Positions 36,198 through 50,700 of a stretch of 64,000 nucleotides of DNA are shown piece after piece (the stretch's first letter is position 1; every line of letters starts with the position of its first letter). The translations under genes were made by a program, and so were the position numbers. Source of the stretch: Argopecten irradians (Eukaryota; Mollusca; Bivalvia; Pectinida; Pectinidae); NCBI RefSeq assembly GCF_041381155.1, contig NC_091137.1, positions 12,209,765 to 12,273,764 on the forward strand. The letters are read 5' to 3'. The notes beneath the pieces are model-generated. The model was given only the letters and a program-made list of their open reading frames with translations, searched no databases and was not told the DNA's origin.

Positions 36198-38709
36198 AAG
36201 ATGTGTGGGAAGACTTATGTGTGTGTGTGTGTGTACAGAATGTACTAATATTGGCAACACTGTCATTACCCATCGCTGAATTAATGGGAAATCATTAGAA
36301 TTGTGATTAATATGTATTGGATGTCGATGATATCATTATTACACACATCATGTGACAAATCAAATTTTTGTCACGTGATGGATTCATATGACACAACTAT
36401 TGATCAGTTGATAATTGAGGAGAGATAATTTGATTGTGATTATGTGAAGAGAAATCTATTTATGTGCATTTAATGTCTGAGAATGCGGTGATAGAACACG
36501 GGAGTCCTAGTGTGATGGACAGGGGAGGGAACTCTTGTTGGGTCATTAAGTCTTATCTCATTGTGTCGTCGTGGTAATCATTGTTGTCTGTGCAGCTGTT
36601 TGAGATTGGTCACACTAAAACGTGTTCAGAAAGGATTGACAGACCTTGTTATAATTCATCAGGTTTTCATACAACAAGATTTTATAAGCAGGTTTCCATA
36701 GACATTCATATATATCTCAAAAAAGTAAAGTCATATATTTACAATGTCATGCTTGTTTTAAATCATATCATTGGCTGGAATAAAAAAAATGTTTGTTATA
36801 ACTCATATCATTGGCTGAAATGAATTCATAAATTTGTTAGTATTATTGTAAACTAGAATTCATATTAACTATAAAAGAATCTTTGGAGACTGAGGTATTG
36901 TACAGATGTTGTGTTGTTAAAGATGAGATTTGGTATGATGTGAATGTGACTGACTACAGTTGGTGTTCTTTGTTTAGCTATTTAATTCCTTTATGTTGTT
37001 ATACAGTCACGAGAAGAGCCATTTTTCCACTATTTTTAATATCTGATCATATATGTAATATATTAATTTGAAAGTAAAATTAAGTGAAAGAAAAAAAATG
37101 ATTTGGTATTTTTTGATGAAGTAATGGCTATTTATTTACTATATTTTTTTTGTGGGTTATGTCTAAAAATATTTCATCAAGTAGAAAAATATAATCTTGA
37201 AGGGAACACTGTATTCGGTACAATAGAAACTCCTGTTTCTATAAATCAAACATTCCTCCTCCCCTTCCCTACCACTTTTCAAGGATTCAAGTTTATTTGC
37301 CTTGAATTTGAATCATAATGAAATGCTGACTGGAAATATGTATACCATATAGTTCCTTAATTTTATTTCTTTGTGGATTTATTTGTGCAATAATTTTCTT
37401 ATAAGTTTGAATTTGATACCTTCGTGTGTCCACCGACTGTGCACTGATTTGGTTGGATATGGTATATATTATGTCATAAAGCAGTAATAGTATATACACA
37501 TTATGGCTTACACTAACATTTCCATGCAAACAAATCTTGATGTGATCATACACCCAATATAGTTTTGTTAAATAGGAAAGGAAACTAAATTTTCTTGCCA
37601 ATACATGACTACTTTATTTGAAAGACAGAGTTAAAAAAACGTGTAAAGGGCTTTAAGTGAAAAAGTTATCTACAGGCCTTCAAATATATTATCAAAATTT
37701 CACATTAAGATGTACTGTTTTGGATGAACCAGTCTTTATAAAGTCAATATCCATGAAAATTGGTTGAAATACAGATCAAAACACAAGGTCTAAATGACAG
37801 TCTTATTTAGGTGTAGAGTTAGCAGATATCTGTTACTATTTTATCTAGTTTATATAAGTGCTATATATAATTACATGATACTTAAATTGTTTGAGTTTTG
37901 TTGAGAAAAGCATTATTCCTCATATATAGATTTATTAAATGTACCAGTAAAACATATTTGGTACAGTTTTTTTTACATCCCATTAAGAAATGTTTGATTC
38001 CCAAATAATTAGCAACCATTCAACTCTTGACACTGGTCCAAAGGAATTAGTTCTATGTATAACCTCATCATAGTAGCATTAATCTTTAAACAGGATATGT
38101 GTATACCATAAGCTGTATTGATTCTTCTGATGTCTAACCAACATCTACGCTCACTGATATATATATTTGTCACATTCTGTGTTAGACTAACATGTGACTC
38201 TAAGTCTAGATAAGATGTACATGTGTAGAGTAGATATAACATGGATAAATAATGAGCTGAAAAAACTATTTATTGTTTTGTACAGGTATATAAATAGGTG
38301 CATTGAAGACAAAAAAACAATAGTATTTTGATTTAGATATATAGGACTTTTAAAGTCCAAAAGACTTTGTTTTCTAGTCACTAAAATTATATACTTGTAC
38401 ATGTATATATCAGTACATTAGAAACAATTAGATTACACAGACATAGTTATACATATGTGACCTTTATTTCACACCTGTTCAATCTATGTCATATCCAATT
38501 CCAAGTTAAAATACAAATGGTTTTCACCATTTACCACAGTCAACTACTGTAGTTTGATTTGCTAACACTGAAATTTGATATAAAGTGCTTATCAATATTA
38601 GCAAGACTTTATTTATGTAGTTTAGTTTAAAAATTGAGTGTACATTCTTTAGTCAATTCAGTATTCAAATATTCCCTAGAGATTGGCCAATAGTCTGCTA
38701 ATAGTCTCC
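36198..38709. other. STT3B 3' flank, probable 3' UTR at left
   Basis: The sequence after the STT3B stop has a short (TG)n run at about 36217-36234. A possible polyadenylation signal, AATAAA, is at about 36779. No other gene is supported. Several short frames exist but lack any family resemblance. Confidence 0.35.
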
Positions 38710-40237
38710 CACTACTGGAATATATAGTCCATGAAAATGCCATGAATAAGACTATAAAAAAGCTATGAAAAATCATTGGCAAACCCCATGAAAATTTTGT
38801 GATCTTAATTTCATGGTCGTGAAATTTCTGAATAGCTTCATGACCATGATTTTTATTCAGTATTTTTATGACCATGAATATATATATTTTCATGGCCTTG
38901 AACATGATTATGGCCATGAATAAGGTAAAGTAATCATCGGGTAGTTGAAAGTTCATGGTTTTTCATTACTTAATAAAATTATTTATGGCCCTGATATTTC
39001 TAACAAGTGTTTCAAATCTTTACCAATGAAACGTCATCATGAAGATAATGGTATTTTTCATGAATAAATTTCAAGGCCATGAAAAATTTCCATTTTCTAC
39101 ATCTGCCTTTACTTATAATTCATTACTGCACTTGGAAACCATGAGAAAAATGATAATACCATGGAACTTGTATTAAGCTACATAGAATCTATGTCAATAG
39201 ATACAATCTATATATTGATATCTAACAACAGAAGAGTTTAACTTGGAATCACCAACAGTTTACTGTGTTCATCATGTTTTCATACTGCCACATATTAAAT
39301 GCCAAGAAAAACTGTTATCAGGGATATGCAGCGATTGATATTATACATTCTGAGTGATTTAGTATTTGCCCAAAACAAACTTATCATGGTAAAGCATGGC
39401 AGTTTATATGGACAATATAATTCAATAACAATTGACAAATACACAAACCAACATCCTTATCATGTTGATTAAGAAATGCAGATAAATCAAAATTTACCCA
39501 AAGTGTTCATCTTTGCTTGAAGAAATTCAGGAATGAAATAATCCTTTCACTTGTTCGACAAAACTTCCAATTTAAGACAAATTATGTTTCCCCTTCCAAA
39601 AACATGGGAAATGATTTATGGACTTCAAAGTTTCACTCAGAAGACACAGCATGTAAAACATTAAATATTTAAAAACTTCCAAACAAAAATCAATATCAAA
39701 GGGTTTCTCATCAATGCCATTTGTTTAATGTTTAGTTGAAGTATTTTTAAGTTCTATTTCATGGCCATGAAAGCTCTCAGTATTTTAATTGAAATACACT
39801 ATTAAACGTTCTATTTCATGGCCATGAAAGCTCAAACTTTTTTACTTATGTAAACGAAGTTACATTTCATGGCCATGACAGCTTAATAACAAATAGAGTT
39901 CATGGGGTGAAAAATCATCCAAATTTGAAAGAAAAGTTTTAAGGCCATGATGATTACTTTGTCAACTGCATCTTCTCTTCATGGCCATTAAATTGCATGG
40001 AATCATGGCTATGAAAGTTGTTTTCACTGGAAATCATGACCATGAAAATAATTCACGGGCTAATTACTTGTTTATACCAGCCATTTTACTGTGTTTTCAT
40101 TTTACCATGTAATTTATTACAAGTTTTTCATGACGCCATGAAAAATGTTCTAACAAAATTTCATGGTATGTTTTCATGGTTTAATGGGAGTTTCATGGGA
40201 TTTTCAAATTTTTTTCATGGTTTCCATGTGCAGTAGG
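38710..40237. repeat. Region rich in CATGGCCATG palindromes, possible large fold-back element
   Basis: The palindrome TCATGGCCATGA occurs exactly at 39759-39770, 39816-39827 and 39867-39878. Many one- or two-base variants (for example CATGACCATGA, ATGGCCATGAA) are scattered from 38730 to 40225, denser toward both ends than in the middle (39130-39720). Weak inverted ends, CACTACTG at 38710 and CAGTAGGG near 40231, would delimit an element of about 1.5 kb. The organisation recalls the GATATC fold-back at 22642-23252. Confidence 0.45.
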
Positions 40238-40734
40238 GATCCTGTGATAACAATATTGAAAAAAAGCAGAAAAACAGGACCTTCATTAGGCGAGCTTTTA
40301 AATGTTTATAGATAAACTGAATTTGAGAACATGATTTGGTTATTTAAAAAAATCCAGGGCCGCTGCTAGATAATTTTACAATAATGAAATTTCAACCTTC
40401 ATTGTATTGACTTCTCAGATTTGGTGTCTTCTGGGTTGAATTTCTTAGCATCACATACTATGCATGATTTCTCATGTATCAATATACCTAACAAATGACC
40501 ATCTGTACTGAAATCTTCCCTTATACAGGGTAACAGCCTGTTGTATAGAGTTTTATATAGATGCCTTTAGATTGACAAGTTTGCTGACAGTTCAGTCTGT
40601 TGGGTATCACATTTGTAAATTGAAACCTTTTGAAAAAATTCCTGATGGGGAGAACTACGTTTTCATACAGACACAATATAGAAGCTGTCATTTAGAGATG
40701 AAAGTTATCATTTTCTGTCTGTAGTAAAAATACA

Positions 40735-40850
40735 TACCGTATTTGACCGCAAATAAGACCCCTCCCGCAAATAAGACCCCCCACCTATTTTGACACATTT
40801 CCAGACTTGGGTGGGATGTCTGCAAATAAGACCCCCACCTATTATATATA
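40735..40850. repeat. Fragment with repeated CAAATAAGACCCC motif
   Basis: Three copies of GCAAATAAGACCCC start near 40749, 40767 and 40821, the first preceded by ACCGTATTTGACC. This resembles the end of a dispersed DNA element, but no matching opposite end was found nearby. Confidence 0.4.
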
Positions 40851-41066
40851 GGTATATATGCGTCGTGTTTAGTACACGTTTCCCGAAATATTTGATACTT
40901 TTTGTTGTTTTTAACACTGTAGTATATGTATAGTTTGGTAGATTTTAGGATTAGTAATTTTGAGTGAGTAAAACAATGTGGATGTTTTGTGAATTTTTCA
41001 ACCAAAATGCTTGGAATTAAATGTGAGATTGTTAAATAAAGACGGTTTATACATGTATTTAATTTA

Positions 41067-41226
41067 TTTCTCTGTTGAAAAGTTACAGCTGATATCAGTA
41101 AATTATTTTAAAAATGTTCTAATGTTTGCAACAAAGCTTTAGGTTTTTTCTCTGTTGAAAAGTTACAGTTGATATCAGTAAATTATTTTTAAAATGTTCT
41201 AATGTTTGCAACAAAGATTTAGGTTT
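41067..41226. repeat. 80-bp direct tandem duplication
   Basis: Two head-to-tail copies of an 80-base unit (TTTCTCTGTTGAAAAGTTAC...AACAAAGCTTTAGG) differ at only a few positions, so the duplication is recent. Confidence 0.9.
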
Positions 41227-41761
41227 GATTTAAGAAATATGCTTTTGTAACAAAAATGTTTCTCATCACAAAAATGGTGCCTAAAACGGAAAATATGATT
41301 GAAATACAGATCAATATGATCACTTCAATCCTTAGAGAATCTGACAACATTCAATTCAGGGGAGCTTTTATGTACTGAAGTTAAATGAATTTTACACAGC
41401 TATTTACATTTACTTAAATGTCGTGCAAGCCCCTCCATGTTTAGAAATGATTTTGCAGATAGTAATTTGATTGGTCAATTTGAAAGGTCATATGAACATA
41501 GCACCATATGGGATGTTGTAAGATCCTCTATGATTAAAAGCATCAGGATTTTATTCCTATTGAAAAACGACCTGATGCCGTGTTCAATATGTTTCAGTGA
41601 GTTCAATTGATTATACACTTTAAACCGTTCCGGCACATGTCTTGTGTGAAATAGTAAGAATTTTTTATACAAAAGAAGGCCTTTCTCAATCCTCACTGGC
41701 CTATAAAATTAAAGTAAAAACAATCGGAAAGGGATTGAGGCAAATCAGAAAGAAAAAGTGA

Positions 41762-44700
41762 TATGTCCATGTTGCCCCTGCCATTCTCTATGGTTATGTT
41801 GCCCCTGCCATTTTCTATGGTCATGTTGCCCTGCCAATCTCTATGGTCATGTTGCCCTGCCAATCTCTATGGTCATGTTGCCCTGCCAATCTCTATGGTC
41901 ATGTTGCCGCTGCCATTCTCTATGTCTATGTTGCCCCTGCCATTCTCTATGTCTATGTTGCCCCTGCCATCCTCTATGTCCATGTTGCCGCTGCCATCCT
42001 CTATGTCCATGTTGCCGCTGCCATTCTCTATGTCCATGTTGCTGCTGCCATTCTTTATGTCCATATTGCTGCTGCCATTCTCCATCGTCATGTTGCCCCT
42101 ACCATTCTCTATGTCCATGTTGTCACTGCCATTCTTCTCTATGTCCATGTTGCCCCTGCCATTCTCTATGTCCATGTTGCCGCTGCCATTCTCTATGTCC
42201 ATGTTGCCGCTGCCATTCTCTATGTCCATGTTGCCCTGCCATTCTCTATGTCCATGTTGCCGCTGCCATTCTCTATGTCCATGTTGCCGCTGCCATTCTC
42301 TATGTCCATGTTGCCGCTGCCATTCTCTATGTCATGTTGCCGCTGCCATTCTCTATGGTCATGTTGCCGCTGCCATTCTCTATGTCCATGTTGCCGCTGC
42401 CATTCTCTATGTCCATGTTGCCGCTGCCATTCTCTATGTCCATGTTGCCGCTGCCATTCTCTATGCCATGTTGCCGCTGCCATTCTCTATGTCATGTTGC
42501 CGCTGCCATTCTCTATGTCCATGTTGCCGCTGCCATTCTCTATGTCATGTTGCCGCTGCCATTCTCTATGTCCATGTTGCCGCTGCCATTCTCTATGTCC
42601 TATTCTATGTTGCCGCCCTGCCATTCTCTATGTCCATGTTGCCGCTGCCATTCTCTATTTCCATGTTGCCGCTGCCATTCTCTATGGTCATGTTGCCGCT
42701 GCCATTCTCTATTTCCATGTTGCCCCTGCCATTCTCTATGGTCATGTTGCCGCTGCCATTCTCTATGTCCATGTTGCCCCTGCCATTCTCTATGTCCATG
42801 TTGCCGCTGCCATTCTCTATGTCCATGTTGCCGCTGCCATTCTCTATTTCCATGTTGCCGCTGCCATTCTCTATTTCCATGTTGCCCCTGCCATTCTCTA
42901 TGGTCATGTTGCCCCTGCCATTCTCTATGTCCATGTTGCCGCTGCCATTCTCTATGGTCATGTTGCCGCTGCCATTCTCTATGCCCATGTTGCCCCTGCC
43001 ATTCTCTATTTCCATGTTGCCCCTGCCATTCTCTATGGTCATGTTGCCCCTGCCATTCTCTATGTCCATGTTGCCCCTGCCATTCTCTATGGTCCATGTT
43101 GCCCCTGCCATTCTCTATTTCCATGTTGCCGCTGCCATTCTCTATGGTCATGTTGCCCCTGCCATTCTCTATGTCCATGTTGCCGCTGCCATTCTCTATG
43201 TCCATGTTGCCCCTGCCATCTTTTCATGTTGCCCTGCCATTCTCTATGTCATGTTGCCCTGCCATTCTCTATGTCCATGTTGCCCTGCCATTCTCTTGTC
43301 ATGTTGCCCTGCCATTCTCTATGTCCATGTTGCCCCTGCCATTCTCTATGTCCATGTTGCCGCTGCCATTCTCTATGGTCATGTTGCCCCTGCCATTCTC
43401 TATGGTCATGTTGCCCCCTGCCATTCTCTATGTCCATGTTGCCCCTGCCATTCTCTATGGTCATGTTGCCGCTGCCATTCTCTATGTCCATGTTGCCGCT
43501 GCCATTCTCTATGTCATGTTGCCGCTGCCATTCTCTATGTCCATGTTGCCCCTGCCATTCTCTATGTCATGTTTGCCTCCCTGCCATTCTCTATGTCATG
43601 TTGCCCTGCCATTCTCTATGTCCATGTTGCCCCTGCCATTCTCTATGTCATGTTGCCCCTGCCATTCTCTATATCCATGTTGCCCCTGCCATTCTCTATG
43701 GTCATGTTGCCCCTGCCATTCTCTATGTCCATGTTGCCCCTGCCATTCTCTATGTCCATGTTGCCGCTGCCTTTCTCTATGTCCATGTTGCCGCTGCCTT
43801 TCTCTATGTCCATGTTGCCGCTGCCTTTCTCTATATCCATGTTGTCCCTGCCATTCTCTTTGGTCATGTTGCCCCTGCCATTCTCTATGATCATGTTGCC
43901 CCTGCCATTCTCTATGGTCCATGTTGCCCCTGCCATTCTCTATGTCCATGTTGCCCCTGCCATTCTCTATGTCCATGTTGCCGCTGCCATTCTCTATGGT
44001 CCATGTTGCCCCTGCCATTCTCTATGGTCCATGTTGCCCTGCCATTCATGTTGCCCCTCATCTCATGTCATGTTGCCCCCTGCCATTCTCTATGGTCATG
44101 TTGCCCCTGCCATTCTCTATGGTCATGTTACCCCTGCCATTCTCTATGTCCATGTTGCCTCTGCCATTCTCTATGTCCATGTTGCCCCTGCCATTCTCTA
44201 TGGTCCATGTTGCCCCTGCCATTCTCTATGTCCATGTTGCCCTGCCATTCTCTTTGGTCATGTTGCCCCTGCCATTCTCTATGTCCATGTTGCCCCTGCC
44301 ATTCTCTATGTCCATGTTACCCCTGCCATTCTCTATGGTCATGTTGCCCCTGCCATTCTCTATGGTCCATGTTGCCCCTGCCATTCTCTATGGTCCATGT
44401 TGCCCCTGCCATTCTCTATGTCCATGTTGCCCCTGCCATTCTCTATGGTCATGTTGCCCCTGCCATTCTCTATGTCCATGTTGCCGCTGCCATTCTCTAT
44501 GTCCATGTTGCCGCTGCCATTCTCTATGTCCATGTTGCCGCTGCCATTCTCTATTTCCATGTTGCCCCTGCCATTCTCTATGGTCATGTTGCCCCTGCCA
44601 TTCTCTATGTCCATGTTGCCCCTGCCATTCTCTATGTCCATGTTGCCCCTGCCATTCTCTATGTCCATGTTGCCGCTGCCATTCTCTATGGTCCATGTTG

Positions 44701-47700
44701 CCCCTGCCATTCTCTATGGTCCATGTTGCCGCTGCCATTCTCTATGGTCATGTTGCCCCTGCCATTCTCTATGTCCATGTTGCCCCTGCCATTCTCTATG
44801 TCCATGTTGCCCCTGCCATTCTCTATGTCCATGTTGCCCCTGCCATTCTCTATGTCCATGTTGCCCCTGCCATTCTCTATGTCCATGTTGCCGCTGCCAT
44901 TCTCTATGTCCATGTTGCCGCTGCCATTCTCTATGTCCATGTTGCCGCTGCCATTCTCTATGGTCATGTTGCCCCTGCCATTCTCTATGGTCATGTTGCC
45001 CCTGCCATTCTCTATGTCCATGTTGCCCCTGCCATTCTCTATGTCCATGTTGCCGCTGCCATTCTCTATGTCATGTTGCCGCTGCCATTCTCTATGTCAT
45101 GTTGCCCCTGCCATTCTCTATGGTCCATGTTGCCCCTGCCATTCCTCTCTATTGTCCATGTTGCCCCTGCCATTCTCTATGGTCATGTTGCCGCTGCCAT
45201 TCTCTATGTCATGTTGCCCCTGCCATTCTCTATGGTCATGTTGCCCCTGCCATTCTCTATGTCATGTTGCCCCTGCCATTCTCTATGTCATGTTGCCGCT
45301 GCCATTCTCTATGGTCATGTTGCCCCTGCCATTCTCTATGCCCATGTTGCCCCTGCCATTCTCTATGTCCATGTTGCCCCTGCCATTCTCTATGGTCATG
45401 TTGCCCCTGCCATTCTCTATGGTCATGTTGCCCCTGCCATTCTCTATGTCCATGTTGCCCCTGCCATTCTCTATGTCCATGTTGCCCCTGCCATTCTCTA
45501 TGGTCATGTTGCCCCTGCCATTCTCTATGTCCATGTTGCCGCTGCCATTCTCTATGGTCATGTTGCCCCTGCCATTCTCTATGGTCATGTTGCCCCTGCC
45601 ATTCTCTATGTCCATGTTGCCCCTGCCATTCTCTATGGTCATGTTGCTCCTGCCATTCTCTATGTCCATGTTGCCCCTGCCATTCTCTATGTCATGTTGC
45701 CCCTGCCATTCTCTATATCCATGTTGCCCCTGCCATTCTCTATGGTCATGTTGCCGCTGCCTTTCTCTATATCCATGTTGTCCCTGCCATTCTCTTTGGT
45801 CATGTTGCCCCTGCCATTCTCTATGATCATGTTACCCCTGCCATTCTCTATGTCCATGTTGCCCCTGCCATTCTCTATGTCCATGTTGCCTCTGCCATTC
45901 TCTATGTCCATGTTGCCGCTGCCATTCTCTATGGTCATGTTGCCGCTGCCATTCTCTATGTCCATGTTGCCCCTGCCATTCTCTATGTCCATGTTGCCCC
46001 TGCCATTCTCTATGTTCATGTTGTTGCCCGCTGCCATTCTCTATGTCATGTTGCCCCTGCCATTCTCTATGTCCATGTTGCCCCTGCCATTCTCTATGTT
46101 CATGTTGCCCCTGCCATTCTCTATGTCCATGTTGCCCTGCCATTCTCTATGTCCATGTTGCCCCTGCCATTCTCTATGTCATGTTGCCGCTGCCATTCTC
46201 TATGTCCATGTTGCCCTGCCATTCTCTATGTCCATGTTGCCGCTGCCATTCTCTATGTCCATGTTGCCGCTGCCATTCTCTATGTCCATGTTGCCGCTGC
46301 CATTCTCTATGTCCATGTTGCCGCTGCCATTCTCTATGTCCATGTTGCCCCTGCCATTCTCTATGGTCATGTTGCCCCTGCCATTCTCTATGTCCATGTT
46401 GCCGCTGCCATTCTCTATGTCCATGTTGCCGCTGCCATTCTCTATGTCCATGTTGCCGCTGCCTTTCTCTATATCCATGTTGTCCCTGCCATTCTCTATG
46501 GTCATGTTGCCGCTGCCCTTCTCTATGCCATGTTGCCCCTGCCATTCTCTATGGTCCATGTTGCCCCTGCCATTCTCTATGGTCATGTTGCCCCTGCCAT
46601 TCTCTATGGTCATGTTGCCCCTGCCATTCTCTATGCCATGTTGCCCCTGCCATTCTCTATGGTCCATGTTGCCCCTGCCATTCTCTATGGTCATGTTGCC
46701 CCTGCCATTCTCTATGTCATGTTGCCCTGCCATTCTCTATGGTCATGTTGCCCCTGCCATTCTCTATGGTCATGTTGCCCCTGCCATTCTCTATGGTCAT
46801 GTTGCCCCTGCCATTCTCTATGTCCATGTTGCCCCTGCCATTCTCTATGTCCATGTTGCCGCTGCCATTCTCTATGTCCATGTTGCCGCTGCCTTTCTCT
46901 ATATCCATGTTGTCCCTGCCATTCTCTTTGGTCATGTTGCCCCTGCCATTCTCTATGATCATGTTGCCCCTGCCATTCTCTATGTCCATGTTGCCCCTGC
47001 CATTCTCTATGTCCATGTTGCCGCTGCCATTCTCTATGTCCATGTTGCCGCTGCCATTCTCTATGGTCATGTTGCCCCTGCCATTCTCTATGTCCATGTT
47101 GCCCCTGCCATTCTCTATGTCCATGTTGCCCCTGCCATTCTCTATGGTCATGTTGCCTGCCATTTCGTTGCCATGTTGCCCCTGCCATTCTCTATGGTCA
47201 TGTTGCCCCTGCCATTCTCTATGTCCATGTTGCCGCTGCCATTCTCTATGTCCATGTTGCCGCTGCCATTCTCTATTCCATGTTGCCGCTGCCATTCTCT
47301 ATGGTCATGTTGCCCCTGCCATTCTCTATGTCATGTTGCCCCTGCCATTCTCTATGTCCATGTTGCCGCTGCCATTCTCTATGTCCATGTTGCCCCTGCC
47401 ATTCTCTATGGTCATGTTGCCCCTGCCATTCTCTATGTCCATGTTGCCCCTGCCATTCTCTATGTCCATGTTGCCGCTGCCATTCTCTATGGTCATGTTG
47501 CCCCTGCCATTCTCTATGGTCCATGTTGCCCCTGCCATTCTCTATGGTCCATGTTGCCCCTGCCATTCTCTATGTCATGTTGCCCTGCCATTCTCTATGT
47601 CCATGTTGCCCCTGCCATTCTCTATGTCATGTTGCCCTGCCATTCTCTATGTCCATGTTGCCCCTGCCATTCTCTATGTCCATGTCCCCCTGCCATTCTC

Positions 47701-50700
47701 TATGCTCCATGTTTCCCCTGCCATTCTCTATGGTCATGTTGCCCCTGCCATTCTCTATGTCCATGTTGCCCCTGCCATTCTCTATGTCCATGTTGCCCCT
47801 GCCATTCTCTATGTCCATGTTGCCGCTGCCATTCTCTATGTCATGTTGCCCCCTACCATTCTCTATGGTCATGTTGCCCCTGCCATTCTCTATGTCCATG
47901 TTGCCCCTACCATTCTCTATGGCCATGTTGCAGCTGCCATTCTCTATGTCCATGTTGCCCCTGCCATTCTCTATGGCCATGTTGCAGCTGCCATTCTCTA
48001 TTTCCATGTTGCCGCTGCCATTCTCTATGGTCATGTTGCCCCTGCCATTCTCTATGTCCATGTTGCCGCTGCCATTCTCTATGTCCATGTTGCCGCTGCC
48101 ATTCTCTATGGTCATGTTGCCCCTGCCATTCTCTATGTCCATGTTGCCCCTGCCATTCTCTATGTCCATGTTGCCCCTGCCATTCTCTATTCATGTTGCC
48201 CCTGCCATTCTCTATGTCCATGTTGCCCCTGCCATTCTCTATGTCATGTTGCCTGCCATTCTCTATGGTCATGTTGCCCCTGCCATTCTCTATGTCATGT
48301 TGCCCCTGCCATTCTCTATGTCCATGTTGCCCCTGCCATTCTCTATGTCCATGTTGCCCCTGCCATTCTCTATGTCCATGTTGCCCCTGCCATTCTCTAT
48401 GTCCATGTTGCCCCTGCCATTCTCTATGTCCATGTTGCCGCTGCCATTCTCTATGTCCATGTTGCCGCTGCCATTCTCTATGTCCATGTTGCCCCTGCCA
48501 TTCTCTATGGTCATGTTGCCCCTGCCATTCTCTATGGTCATGTTGCCCCTGCCATTCTCTATGTCCATGTTGCCCCTGCCATTCTCTATGTCCATGTTGC
48601 CGCTGCCATTCTCTATGTCCATGTTGCCGCTGCCATTCTCTATGGTCATGTTGCCCCTGCCATTCTCTATGTCCATGTTGCCCCTGCCATTCTCTATGGT
48701 CATGTTGCCCCTGCCATTCTCTATGATCATGTTGCCCCTGCCATTCTCTATGTCATGTTGCCCCTGCCATTCTCTATGTCCATGTTGCCGCTGCCATTCT
48801 CTATGTCCATGTTGCCGCTGCCATTCTCTATGTCCATGTTGCCGCTGCCATTCTCTATGTCCATGTTGCCGCTGCCATTCTCTATGGTCATGTTGCCCCT
48901 GCCATTCTCTATGGTCATGTTGCCCCTGCCATTCTCTATGGTCATGTTGCCCCTGCCATTCTCTATGTCCATGTTGCCCCTGCCATTCTCTATGGCCATG
49001 TTGCCCCTGCCATTCTCTATGTCCATGTTGCCGCTGCCATTCTCTATGGTCATGTTGCCCCTGCCATTCTCTATGTCCATGTTGCCCTGCCATTCTCTAT
49101 GTCCATGTTGCCCCTGCCATTCTCTATGGTCATGTTGCCCCTGCCATTCTCTATGGTCATGTTGCCCCTGCCATTCTCTATGTCCATGTTGCCCCTGCCA
49201 TTCTCTATGTCCATGTTGCCCCTGCCATTCTCTATGTCCATGTTGCCCCTGCCATTCTCTATGGTCATGTTGCCGCTGCCATTCTCTATGTCCATGTTGC
49301 CCCTGCCATTCTCTATGTCCATGTTGCCGCTGCCATTCTCTATGGTCATGTTGCCGCTACCATTCTCTATGGTCATGTTGCCCCTGCCATTCTCTATGTC
49401 CATGTTGCCCCTGCCATTCTCTATGTCCATGTTGCCGCTGCCATTCTCTATGTCATGTTGCCGCTGCCATTCTCTATGTCCATGTTGCCGCTGCCATTCT
49501 CTATGTCCATGTTGCCGCTGCCATTCTCTATATCCATGTTTGCCGCTGCCATTCTCTATGTCCATGTTGCCGCTGCCATTCTCTATGTCCATGTTGCCGC
49601 TGCCATTCTCTATGTCCATGTTGCCGCTGCCATTCTCTATGTCCATGTTGCCCCTGCCATTCTCTATTTTCATGTTGCCCCTGCCATTCTCTATGGTCAT
49701 GTTGCCGCTGCCATTCTCTATGGTCATGTTGCCCCTGCCATTCTCTATGTCCATGTTGCCGCTGCCATTCTCTATGTCCATGTTGCCGCTGCCATTCTCT
49801 ATGTCCATGTTGCCGCTGCCATTCTCTATTTTCATGTTGCCGCTGCCATTCTCTATTTCCATGTTGCCCCTGCCATTCTCTATGGTCCATGTTGCCCGCT
49901 GCCATTCTCTATGTCCAGTTGTTGCCGCTGCCATTCTCTATGTCCATGTTGCCGCTGCCATTCTCTATGGTCATGTTGCCCCTGCCATTCTCTATGTCCA
50001 TGTTGCCCCTGCCATTCTCTATGTCCATGTTGCCCCTGCCATTCTCTATGTCCATGTTGCCCCTGCCATTCTCTATGGTCATGTTGCCCCTGCCATTCTC
50101 TATGGTCATGTTGCCGCTGCCATTCTCTATTTCCATGTTGCCGCTGCCATTCTCTATATTTCATGTTGCCCCTGCCATTCTCTATTTCATGTTGCCCCTG
50201 CCATTCTCTATGTCCATGTTGCCGCTGCCATTCTCTATATCCATGTTGCCCCTGCCATTCTCTATGGTCATGTTGCCCCTGCCATTCTCTATGTCCATGT
50301 TGCCCCTGCCATTCTCTATGTCCATGTTGCCGCTGCCATTCTCTATGTCCATGTTGCCGCTGCCATTCTCTATGGTCATGTTGCCCCTGCCATTCTCTAT
50401 GTCCATGTTGCCGCTGCCATTCTCTATGGTCATGTTGCCCCTGCCATTCTCTATGGTCATGTTGCCCCTGCCATTCTCTATGGTCATGTTGCCCCTGCCA
50501 TTCTCTATGTCCATGTTGCCGCTGCCATTCTCTATGGTCATGTTGCCCCTGCCATTCTCTATGTCCATGTTGCCGCTGCCATTCTCTATGTCCATGTTGC
50601 CCCTGCCATTCTCTATGTCATGTTGCCGCTGCCATTCTCTATGTCATGTTGCCCTGCCCATGTTGCCCCTGCCATTCTCTATGTCCATGTTGCCGCTGCC

